The translations under genes were made by a program, and so were the position numbers. A stretch of 64,000 nucleotides of DNA from Guadua angustifolia (taxonomy: Eukaryota; Streptophyta; Magnoliopsida; Poales; Poaceae): contig CM070506.1 of NCBI GenBank assembly GCA_036346375.1, forward strand, positions 1,240,001-1,304,000, in the 5' to 3' direction. Of the stretch, positions 9,817 through 19,954 are shown piece after piece (position 1 is the first letter of the stretch; every line of letters begins with the position of its first letter). The notes under the pieces were generated by a model, which saw nothing but the letters and a program-made list of their open reading frames with translations, was not told where the DNA came from and ran no database searches.

Positions 9817-12365
9817 GAGGTGTCGGCCCCACACCAATAGCACGAACACGTGCTCGCTCTTCCTTCCCAAATAATTTGCTGAAAAGATCTCCTTGATGAA
9901 TGGTTTTTGTAGCTAGCTCTGGTTTGTTGGCACAAGTCTCATTGATTTTGTCCTAATTTTAGAGAAAGCACATAACTTTAATAAATACACAAACTTGAAA
10001 GTGCACAAATAAACATTCATTTTAGATCACTTACAATCATGCATTCAGCTTCTACTTGTGCACTGCCATCTTTTCGAGTATGCGCTTTGATAAACACTTC
10101 ATACCTAGCTGGCTTGTAGCCATACTCTTTCAACTACAAATCATTAATGTATTAAAATCAGTTAAGAGTAAAAAAAATTGCAATGCCTATTGAATTATTG
10201 ATACATTTAGTACCCATTCATCTACAACCCGAGCAAGGCTCTTGCTTCCAGTGGTATTGTAATACCGAAGATCTCATTTGCTAGGGTTCGGTCGGAAATG
10301 AATTTCTCCTTCGTGAGTCGAGGATGTTTATTCGGGAGGAATTATTTATTGTTGCGCAAATGAAGCTTTTATTAAAAGTTTTGGATTTCTTCCGGTTTTG
10401 GATAAAGGTGTTTTTCCGAGCCGTATAGTTAGCGGCAAGTTTGTTTTCTTGTTAATTGTCATCTCGTGCCAAGAATTTAAAGTATTTGGTTCGCTAATGG
10501 TTAAAGTTGGCATTTGGTTTTCGTTTTATTGAGGAGCTTGGTTCTTTTGTTTCCAAACCTGTTGATTTGTGGCATCCAATTGTTGGAGTATACAAGGAGA
10601 GAGAGAAAAAAAAGTCACCAATTGCTTTTTCCCTAAGCTTCATGACTCCTCACCATTGCTTTTTCCCATTTGCCCTCCCGGCCATTCCCCACCGGAGCAG
10701 CTCCATTTCTTGCGCCTCCTGGTCTCCACCAAGCGTCGTGGTCGTTCTCCTCGATCGGCGGCGAGAGAGGAAGCTCGCACCGTGAGGCCCCTTCCTCCTC
10801 CTCTGGTGTGCATTCCCTGCTCGGTGCCCTCCTTCCTCAGTGTCGCAAGGCAAGGCAGCTCCAGCGGCGGCAAGGGCAGCCCGGAGCAGGCGACCACCGG
10901 CGACCCCCTCCGGCCAGCCACCGGCGACCCTCCCCCCATGTGGTAGCAGCTCCCCCACCTCCCTTCTTCCTCCATGAGAAGGATTGAGGTAAAACCCTAG
11001 AAATTTTGGGGGTGAGATTGCTTGCATGCATGGTGTTTGATGAAATGCCTAGCTAGGGCTCTTGTTTTGCAATGTATTTAGTTGAGGGATTTAGAGTCTA
11101 GAGTGATTTGAAATTTCTGGTTCGAGCAGATTTTTGCCCCCTATTAGAGCTGATGTTTGAAAATTTTTCAAGCATTTCCTGGGGGTCCAGCTATTGCGAA
11201 TGTTGTAGATAATCGAATTACCTTTCAAGGAAGACCGGAATCGCTAAATTTCGTTAAACCATTTAAAAGTTATAGCTATTTTACCGCGTGCTGTCCAGAA
11301 CACGTTATTTTTGCGGCTGTCTGCTGTTCGTCGCAAATATGAGAAGAATTGATGCTTTTCCCGGTCGGTCGGCTATAGAAAATGTTGTAGATAATCGAAT
11401 TATCTTTCAATAGTGACTGAAATCACTAAGTTTCGTTCATCTGACTAAGAGTTATGGCTATTTTACCGAGTGCTGTCCCGGGTTGGCAGATTACTGTTTT
11501 TGGGATTTAGGAGTGGTTTGCGAAGCCGACTTAGTTATGAGTCTTGTGTTGAAATATGGGCGTGTTTTTTAGTGGGTTATATCCATGTGCAGGTGGTGTG
11601 ACCCCCGTGTGTGTCAACTTCGTCTCGCCATACCGTCTCGAAGAGTTGAAGGCAAGTGCGATGTAGTGAATATGGCATAGATGGCTATTATGTTTTTTTT
11701 GCAATGTTACCGTTATTCATGTATTACTTTATTATTGTCATACTTGATTTTGCAGGCGATATGATGAATGAGAATGGTTAAAGGGTTATGCTATTATTTA
11801 AAACAAGTTTATATGCAAGTGTAACCCGTATATCTCTTATAGGCTATTTAGTTGATTGCTTGTGTTATTTATATGCTTATGCTATGGGTGCATTTGTGTT
11901 TATAAGCACGTCTAGTGCGGTAATTGTCTTTTGATGAAAAAGTTAAGTAACCGGATGCAAGTGCATCGTTGATTGAAAGGATTTGTGTTGACAGTTGAAG
12001 GTTATAACATTTTGCGATTATGAAGAGCCATCTTTGAGATATCATACTATTATCACTAGTATGAATGGATAAAGTGACTAATGAAGTAATGAGGTTGGAT
12101 TAATAAGAAGAGATGATTTGGCGATCATGAAACTGGATTATGACTTTAATGGGAGTACTAATGATAATTGTGACCATGTAGATATGAGTGTCGAGAATAG
12201 GAATATGAGAGTTGAGAAGATAAATAAGAATGTTGGGAATGCGGATATGAGTATTGATAATATGGATACCAATGTGAGAAATGAATGCATTTTGCAAATT
12301 TGTTTATGTCTATTGCATTTGTGCATTCATGATGGAAGAGGCGACCCATTCTGATGCGGGCCTCT

Positions 12366-12503
12366 GTGCTCACAGGTAGTGAGCACGAAAGTCCTACCTC
12401 GTAGTCCCGTATACTTGGTTGTATGGGAGCGAGTCAGTAAGAGTAGGCACCCTCCATCTACGGGATGGAAGGGACGTGAGGGTGCACACCGACGGGTGGG
12501 CAC
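12366..12503 (+). other. Four-hairpin array, copy in solo LTR
   Basis: H1 GTGCTCAC-aggta-GTGAGCAC (12366-12386). H2 CCCGTATAC-ttggtt-GTATGGG (12406-12427, 2-nt bulge). H3 CCCTCCAT-ctacggg-ATGGAAGGG (12450-12473, one bulged A). H4 GTGCACACC-gacg-GGTGGGCAC (12482-12503, one mismatch). It starts about 2.1 kb into the LTR on the sense strand. Confidence 0.8.
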
Positions 12504-12604
12504 TCGGCAGTACCGGTACGTGTATGGAAATGAGCATTCATATGCATTGCATCTTTGATAATGAGTGTTGTGGTAAATGGTTTGAAATTATATAGTATCG
12601 CATA

Positions 12605-12780
12605 ACTGCATGGGATATTTTGTGAATGAAATGCATGGTTGTGTTGCATTATATATCATTGTGTGTCTGCATGGGATATTATGTGGATGAAATGCATGGT
12701 TGTGTTGCATTATATATCATTGCGTGTCTGCTTGGGATATTATGTGAAGCATGGTTGTATTGTATTATATAGCATTGCTA
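12605..12780. repeat. ~60-bp tandem repeat, about three copies
   Basis: Unit TGCATGGGATATTATGTGGA followed by TGAAATGCATGGTTGTGTTG and CATTATATATCATTG. The third copy is shortened. Present inside the solo LTR after the hairpin array. Confidence 0.75.
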
Positions 12781-13967
12781 ATATGCATGAAATATTATGT
12801 GAGTGAAAGCATAAAAACATTTCATTGCATTGTGTATTGCGATTGATAAATGTTGATTGATGAGAATGTAAAGAACAGGTTGAGAGTTGAGTCGTGGGCT
12901 CATCCAGAATTGATTTCCGAGGCATGGGTAAGGTTTTGTTACATTGTCGAGTGGGTTGAGGTAAGTGGAGCTGTTACTACTCCTGTTGCTGGAGGTTTCA
13001 TTTAAGTACTAGTTATTTAAATGATGAAGTAATCGTGCTCTTACGTTTTGGATCTTTTATGAATTCAAGCTGTTTCCTTTGTTTACGGATGGCAATTTAA
13101 GGAACTACTACTTGATGTCTTCTAATAGTTGCATTTTGTCTAATGCTTTAGTATTCCTACTTGTTGCACTTATCACGAGTCTTGGACTCACGCTTGTTTG
13201 CTTCCTGTTCTAGGTACCTTGAAGCTGATTCATCGGGTTGGGAGTAGAAACACGTGCACGACTGCGGTCTCCAGCAATTTATTTAACCAATTCACCAAAT
13301 CTGAATGTAATTAATGTGTTTGTAATTTATGGTTCATCGTTATGAGATTTCTTAATTTCCGTTGGCTGTGTGATTGCTTAACTAAGGACCTGATAGAATG
13401 ATATTATAACTGCTATTATTCTTTTGTCTGCTGAGTGGATGTCCTCTGTTCTGGAGAGGTCATGCTGAAATTTTGTAAATTTCGGTGACTTAGTTTTAAG
13501 CCGGTCAAGAGTTTAGAGATTAGATTCAGTTTCAATCTTTTCATAGAGGTGTCGTTTGTTATTTAGGGTTTCTTTTGGGTAGCATTCGCGGTGCGTTTGT
13601 CGCCGGAGTGTTACAGGTATGAGTCATAATCATCTTTGCGCTATTTGCTTTTCCAATTTCACTAAGAGCCTAAGAGGTTGATAGAATAATTTAATAATCA
13701 TGATGAATGAAAACTATGTTCTTGCCATTAGACATGGATTATACCTCGCTCTGGGGTGTTCTCCAATATTGCACAAGCCATATCCAATCAGATTTGGGCA
13801 CTCTCTTATCAATCTCCATTTCAAAAAGCTGCTCATCGCTTAAGTCTTTGTTTGGTTCAAAGTAAACTTTCTTTATTTCACATTTGAAATTCCTCTACCT
13901 TAACGCAGCTTGTTTCATAACCCAATCTTAAAGGTCATCACTCACATCAAAAAATAACTACAAAAAT

Positions 13968-14037
13968 CAGTGGACACCAATTTTGTTAAAGGTAAATAGG
14001 CACAGTGGACACCAATTTTGTCAAAGGTAAATAGGCA
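13968..14037. repeat. 35-bp perfect-to-near-perfect tandem duplication
   Basis: CAGTGGACACCAATTTTG and the following 17 bases occur twice, at 13968-14002 and 14003-14037, with one difference (T/C). Confidence 0.85.
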
Positions 14038-15151
14038 TAATTTGCAATGCATGAACATAGATTTCAACAAAGAAAATGGACCTTCACTATGTCCCAAAGA
14101 TCAACCTTCTTTTGTTCATCAACTTCAAACCAATTTGTGGAGGATAGAGGTATTCCTGACCTCACAATTGTGGATATGAAATTGGTTAGTGGTGTAGCTT
14201 GCTCTTCAATGGGTTGATTCTTCTCATTGCATTCAACATGAATTTTTGGTTCATTCTCCTTCTTACTCCAAATGTCATGCTTCACAGTGTGCCCTCATCC
14301 TTTCCTGTTCTTTGTTGGCTCTACAACTAATGTGCTACATTATAATTAAACCAATAAAGTGCATAATGTCAGCAACATTATAATTGTTTATGTCACTTTA
14401 CCTGTATTCAATGTTTCATCTTCATTATCATGGATTTGTTGATCTTCGTCGTGAACATCATAATTAGGATCTTCGTCGATATCTTCTCCTTCCTCATTGT
14501 TGATGCGTGTGCACCTTCGTCGTTTAGGAGGCCCTTCAATATCATGTAGGATTTGTTGCTCTTCAACACGAACATTACAGGTAGCATCAACATCATCCAT
14601 TCTTTTATTGTTAGTGAAAGTGTGCTTCCGTAGTAGAGGAGCCTTTTCACAGGCATTCAAGATGGATCTATGCCTAGCATTAGTAGCTTGTATCATAGCC
14701 TACATTGAATCACATGTGCACTAAAAATAAATACAATGGTTTACATAAAAATAAACACAATGGATCAGCTCAAAAAGTAAATACAAATTAGTATAGCATT
14801 TAACCTTTCTTGTTCTTTTAGATAGAGCAGTCATAATATTTATAGGCCATTGATGCCCGGCGGCTTTCAATGCCTCCTTGTTCCAAGCAATTCTTGCTCG
14901 CCTTTCCTCCTCATACTCATTTTGTAAAGGACCATCATTTCATGTTCCGTTGTTTGCCATACTTTTGACTGAATAACATATTTATATGCAATTGGTTAGC
15001 AATTAACTCAATCCATTGTTAGCATAGAAGAACATACAAAAATTAAAATGCAATCAACTAAGTGCATGATTTGTAAAAATTCAAAATAGGGTGTAGTATC
15101 TTACTTCCCTATCTTAGCATTTGACTGACCAACAATCACACCATCAATATC

Positions 15152-16270
15152 TTATCTTTCACAGTTATTACAACCCTCATGGACGCTTAATTGCCTGTCC
15201 ACATCAACATTCAAGCCAGGTATTTCTGTTGCATTTTCAATTTCTTCCCATGCAGAGATGTCGTATATGTCTCTAGGCCTTGACTGAATCACAGCATGCC
15301 AATCTTTATCAACAGGATCTTGTACATAATAAACTTGAGTTGCTTGTGATGGTAAAATGTGTGGTTCATCAGATAGCTTCTCCCCGGTATGAAATAAATG
15401 GCTAAAGTTCACTGTGGTGATTCCAAACTTATCGATTTTTACCCACTTGTCCTTTTGACGAACATCAATCCAGTCACATTTAAACAAAACAATGTTGCCC
15501 TTCCTATGATAATCTAACTCAAGTATCTCTGTTATGACACCATAGTATGTTACATCTCCTATTTGTGGATTTTGATCCTTCGAACAAGAAAAATTACTAG
15601 TTTTTGCAACAATGGCAACTCCACTATTTTGAATGGGCCTACCGTCATCATAGCTTTTTGTGTGGAAACTATATCCATTTATTGAATAGCTACTGTACTT
15701 TTTTGCAACCATAAAAGGCTCACTAGCCAATATACGAATCTCCTCTAGTACGTCTTCATGCTGTTCTAATAAGTCATTCACCTATTAACATTAGTAAATA
15801 CAAATTATTCCTAAAGTTAATAGCAAATTGTGTATAAAGATTATAATTGAAATATCATTTCATAACTTACATGCAACCTAAACCACTCATGAAATATTGT
15901 GTGATGTATCGCTCTCTCTCATGCTTCTTTCGATGACCAAATGAAGAAAGATAGTCCAAATGTTGTCTGCATATATAATCTAAGAAAATAGTTATAGATG
16001 TGGTCTAACTGATACTAAAAACTGATTGAAATTAGTTTGAGAATAGACATCAGATATGGCTCAATGTGCTCATAATTAAATAAGACATATCTATGAGCTT
16101 GAAGCCAGATTTGGTGGTCAAGTGTAACCATGCACTTCCCAACCAATGCACGTCTAGTATAGTTGAAGTAGGAGGAGCCATTTGGTAAGTCGCTGCCATG
16201 GCCATCATTGTTCCTACCTTGGTGATTGAATCTAGTCTCACAACCATGCAAGTAGCAAGAGCAAAATGTC
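15152..16270 (-). pseudogene. CACTA-1 TNP2 transposase, C-terminal DUF4218-DUF4216 part
   Basis: On the minus strand, 16270-16015 encodes the end of DUF4218 (HGCETRFNHQGRNND, LDHQIWLQAHRYVLFNYEHI). A short exon near 15960-15870 contains FHEWFRLHV. The piece at 15781-15152 (209 codons) holds DUF4216: GYSFHTKSYDDGRPIQNSGV near residue 35, GDVTYYGVITEILELDY, VLFKCDWIDV, then TQVYYVQDPVDKDWHAV. These are accessory domains of the TNP2-type CACTA transposase. The catalytic Transposase_21 domain is absent here. Upstream ORF 16758-16285 contains a possible further exon (INEAIFLGIISCQLPEGW) that I do not recognise. Confidence 0.8.
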
Positions 16271-16737
16271 TATACAATGTAATCTTACGATTTAAAGTAC
16301 ATAGCAGCAAAAGAAGTAAAGTCTTGTACTCTGTCTATCCAACCCTCAGGCAACTGACAAGAAATAATCCCTAGAAAGATCGCTTCATTAATGTTCTTGT
16401 GACCTGCGACAAAAAGTAATCTTCGGAGTATCGTTTTCTTATCCACCCAAAACAACATAATAAGCAAGGTTAAGTACTTTCGTACACAGCAAGACTTAAA
16501 ATGGTATTTGCAACATGCAGTGATGCTGGCTATGTTAAAGGAAGATTTTACGGTTAATTTGTATAAAGCAAGATTAAATTTGTAAATCAAGTTGTAATTT
16601 ACAAACAGAATTTGTAAAGCAAGTTTGACTGATATGAAGGTAATTAAATAAGTAAAGCATAAGTAATAACTCATAGTCCTGCACGGCGTGAATGTCGACT
16701 CGTCCATTACGAGGCACAAATCTGAAACAATCACCTT

Positions 16738-19700
16738 TGTAACATCCAAAAAATACAATAAAATAAAAATAAATATTTTGAATTTGAATATAATTATTTA
16801 TGAGTTTTCCTGGTAAATCAAATAAAGAGAATTACAAAATAGATAAAAGTAAAAAGATAAAAAGGTAAAATTAAAATCTTGAAAAATTAATAGTAAAAAT
16901 CTTAGACGCTCTGGTAAATGATTCAGCTAGTAAATAAATTTTTAATGTACTTAATAGTGAAGTGATAATTGAAAAGACAATCATTTGACTATCAACAGTG
17001 AATGGTCAGAATTAATGTAAAATGTTAGAACCTTATATGGAGCTGTAAAAATTATAATCATATCCTCAATGCATTATTTATCTCTGGCAAAATGTTCAGA
17101 AATTAATAATATCATTTATGCCCATTTAAAATTCAAAAAGAGAAAGCAATTAAATATGAAATTCTCAATGTCAGAAATTTTGTGAACTTAATAAGCAAGA
17201 TCTGGATGTTAAAATTTTACTGAAGGATTATGTGGGATAAAGTAACTCCTATAAAAAGTTTAAAAATGTTTTCATAAGGTATATATCTCAAGAAAATTTA
17301 AAAACAGAAAAATGAAATCAGGCACAATGCATTGTCGACTATTTAAAATTTTTCTAAAATTATTTTAATACAATATTTTTACTAAATAACAAAAAACTAG
17401 CTGGAGATAGTAGTAAAAAATGTTTGAAAAAATCTTGCAGTGATTTGATTGGTGTTTTAATTCCAAACTTGAGCTGTCCCGAGTGGTACATCTGCCCATG
17501 TCTTCTCTCCTCTCAATGTCAGGTGGGCCCGACTTACCTGGGCTGACCCCATTCGCAGGAGGAACCTGGCTAGCTCTCCTTCCTGCCTCTGCAAATGGGA
17601 CCTGGACCCACATGTCAGCTGCCCTCCCTCTCTTTTCTTCGCGCATGCATTCTGGCTAATGAGTTCTTGCCGCAACAGCGTTCTGGCTAACGAGTTGTCA
17701 TGGCAATTCAACCAAAGAACAGCAATCCTGGGCGCTTTTCTCCTTGCATCCAAATGTTATGCCGAACCGTCTTCCTCCCCTATTTAGGCCAAGCCCAGGC
17801 TTCGCATCCTAGAGCATTTCCTCGGAGCCTCAACCCAAGTCTTCTTCTCTGCCTCAAACAATTCCAATCCACTGCCATTGCCAGGAGCTCGCCAGAGAAA
17901 GGAAAATCAAATTGAGCCGATTCGGTAAGATTCTTGTCAATTCATTGGATCCAGAGTACCTTAGTATATCCCTAAACCTGTAACACGCCTCCATTCGAGA
18001 CTCCTCTAAACAAAACCTCACCGCCATGAGTCCTTCTTCTTCAAGCTTTGGCGTTCGGTGGTGGCAAGTTTCGATCAACCTCGGATGCCAATAAGCGGTA
18101 AAATGAAACTCCTTAGCCTCCCGATGCTCATTCTTCCATCCTTTGTTGAGCGACACCTATATATCCGAGCTTTTGCTTAGCGTCAATGGCGGCCGCTCCT
18201 CATCGGTGGCACACCACTTCGATCATCGATGGCAACTAATCTCTCCCTAGGGGCGCGGTGGTGGAGCGGCTTCTCACATCGATCCGCCGGCTCAAGAAGA
18301 ATCGCCGTGCGAGCCTCTACGATATACGCTTGAGGCGCCGACAGGTAGGACCTTGTCATCCGCTTGGGCGCTCTAATCTCTGTCTTGTGGGATTGGTCCG
18401 TGGTGGCACACACCTGTTAGGCCGAGTTTGTTTAGGTGGAGCTTAAGCTTATTTGGTTAGATTTTGAAGAAATCAATTTGGATGAGGATGGCAATTTTTG
18501 TAAATAATAGTCAAGTTGTAAGGGTACTGTGAAGTGGGATTTTAGAAGCTCCACCACCCCGAGAAGCATCGTTTTCCTTGCTTTCTCGCGTAGTGCAAAT
18601 TGGACTAGAAGCTTCTTCTCTCTGTCTGGCTAGAAAAATACTGTTTGTTTTGGCTTGTAGCTTATAGAGGTGCAGAAGCCAAATAAGCCCAAGCTCAAGC
18701 CTAAACAAACTGAGCCTTAGCCTCCTGACATTTGGGCTTGTCATGTCGGTAGCTAGAGTTTAGGGTGGCGAAAAAGGAAAGCGCCTTCCAATCCCGAAAG
18801 CGTTATTTGCTATTTTGGCAAATTTTCAATTTCAGCATTTTTCTAAACCGTAGCATCTTCAAATGGTCATATCTTTCGCATTTTTAATTAAAATAAGTTG
18901 AAACAAATTTATATATTCATATAAAATCTGGTAGATTCTAAATATTCAAAAATATTTTGAAAATAAGTTCTTTCAAATATTTAAAAATTTAATTTCAAGA
19001 GAAGGGTAGAAATATGCTAAACACAAAGATTGTACAAGTAAACTCGAAATTACATGAAAGTAATTTTATTGAAATCCTCATGCTTCTAGAAACTCAAATA
19101 TATAAAAATATTTGAATTTCATCCTGTTTGTAGCATTTTCTATTAAAAATTATTCTCAAAGCAATAAATATTCAAAAAATGAATAAAATGTACAAAAGAA
19201 ATCTAAAATAAATAAAATTGGTTTCTAAATACTATTATGTTAGTATGCTACCTGAATAAGCCAAAATATTTAAGAAATAATCTTGACTTGAATTGTTCCA
19301 TAAATGAGATATAACCCTAATGAACAAGGTAAAAGTATAGGTATAAGCATATGTAGACTAGAATGACTAGCATAGTATACCCACACACACACACATATAT
19401 ATATATGCATATATTTCAGGATGGAACATGAAAATAAAATTATTACTACTAAAGTACTTTTGAATGAAAAACACTAAAATATTACATATGCACAGATTTT
19501 AATTTGTATCGAGAGCAAAAGCCTTATCTATGTAAACGAATGTATACATGTATAGGTATGAAAGGTGAAGTCATGATTCATGAGAAACTAGATTTTAGAT
19601 ATCTTATATAATCAAATTGCTTGCTCTAACAAAAATCATTATAATAAAGTTATAATTAACGTTTAGCCAAATAGTTGAAATTCTAGTACTTGTATATTCG

Positions 19701-19949
19701 AATAGTTATAACTTGCGCAAACGAAATTCAAAATTGATGAAAATAAATCTTGTAACCTTCAAAAGTAATATCCTACTTATTTTGTTTGGATGGAGCCTAT
19801 CCAATTGTCCATATCATCAAAAAAATTTCCAACAGCCTACTAAATTAACTATGAAAGTTTTCTACTACATATGCTTATAGTTATGTTTACATAGCTCAGA
19901 AACCACTCTCACTTTTTTGTGTTTGTTTATTTAATCATATTTGGAGTGA
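16738..19949 (+). other. AT-rich unassigned block, possibly a degenerate LTR
   Basis: Begins TGTAACATCC, immediately after CACTA-1 coding traces end, which looks like an LTR start, but I cannot find a convincing matching end or target duplication. The middle (17450-18400) is GC-richer and leader-like (TATTTAGGCCAAGCCC at about 17780, many CTTCTTCT runs). A (CA)n(TA)n microsatellite lies at 19379-19412. ORFs of 60-100 codons here have no recognisable similarity. Contains the Tourist-like MITE at 18420-18716. Confidence 0.35.
18420..18716. mobile_element. Tourist-like MITE (297 bp)
   Basis: Terminal inverted repeats GGCCGAGTTTGTTTAGG (left) and, reversed, GGCTCAGTTTGTTTAGG (right). The similarity extends inward to AGCTTAAGC..TTATTTGG. 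It is flanked by the trinucleotide TTA on both sides (18417-18419, 18717-18719), as for PIF/Harbinger-derived Tourist elements. No coding capacity. Confidence 0.75.
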
Positions 19950-19954
19950 ATATC

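Larger units (their letters stand above)
10258..13615 (+). mobile_element. Solo LTR (3358 bp) of a TGTAACA-family long-LTR retrotransposon
   Basis: Starts TGTAATACC, ends GGAGTGTTACA, and is flanked by the perfect 5-bp duplication GGTAT (10253-10257 and 13616-13620). The interrupted CACTA protein motif resumes exactly across it. Its last ~250 bp match the reverse complement of the LTRs at 19955 and 26503 (for example CTGCTGAGTGGATGTCCT and GAAATTTTGTAAATTTCGGTGAC), so it belongs to the same family. No internal region is present: LTR-LTR recombination product. It holds a GC-rich block (10670-10960), a ~60-bp tandem repeat (12605-12780) and the four-hairpin array. The ORFs in the GC-rich block are not genes. 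Confidence 0.9.
9817..14960 (-). pseudogene. CACTA second gene, Transposase_24 (Ptta/En/Spm) type, split by solo LTR
   Basis: Read on the minus strand. A possible start at 14960 (MANNGT) soon hits a stop. Exon-like pieces are 14696-14388 (acidic, PPKRRRCTR) and 14285-14064 (IVRSGIPLSSTNWFEVDEQK, the entry to the Transposase_24 domain). A piece near 13680-13620 (EIGKANSAKM) continues beyond the solo LTR at 10252-10210 (TTGSKSLARVVDEW). Further pieces are at 10135-10040 (RYEVFIKAHTRKDGSAQVEAE) and 9935-9817 (GDLFSKLFGKEERARVRAIG). This order matches the conserved domain of plant CACTA proteins. The Sirevirus interrupts the final motif. A 35-bp tandem duplication (13968-14037) lies within this remnant. 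Confidence 0.72.
9817..16737 (-). mobile_element. CACTA (En/Spm) transposon remnant 1, interrupted by a solo LTR
   Basis: Minus-strand coding traces: the end of a TNP2 transposase (DUF4218 then DUF4216, 16270-15152) followed downstream by a Transposase_24-type second gene (14960-9817). The element is cut on the left by the Sirevirus 3' LTR, is split by the solo LTR at 10258-13615, and its transposase core lies beyond the break near 16737 or is lost. Neither terminal CACTA repeat is in view. Confidence 0.8.

Noticed and set aside
10507..11031. Overlapping 90-125 codon ORFs in the solo LTR
   Set aside because: Open in four frames at once because of GC content; no conserved counterpart.
12118..12354. 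ORFs rich in Met/Asn/Asp in the solo LTR
   Set aside because: They arise from GATATGAG-type short repeats and are absent from related LTRs.
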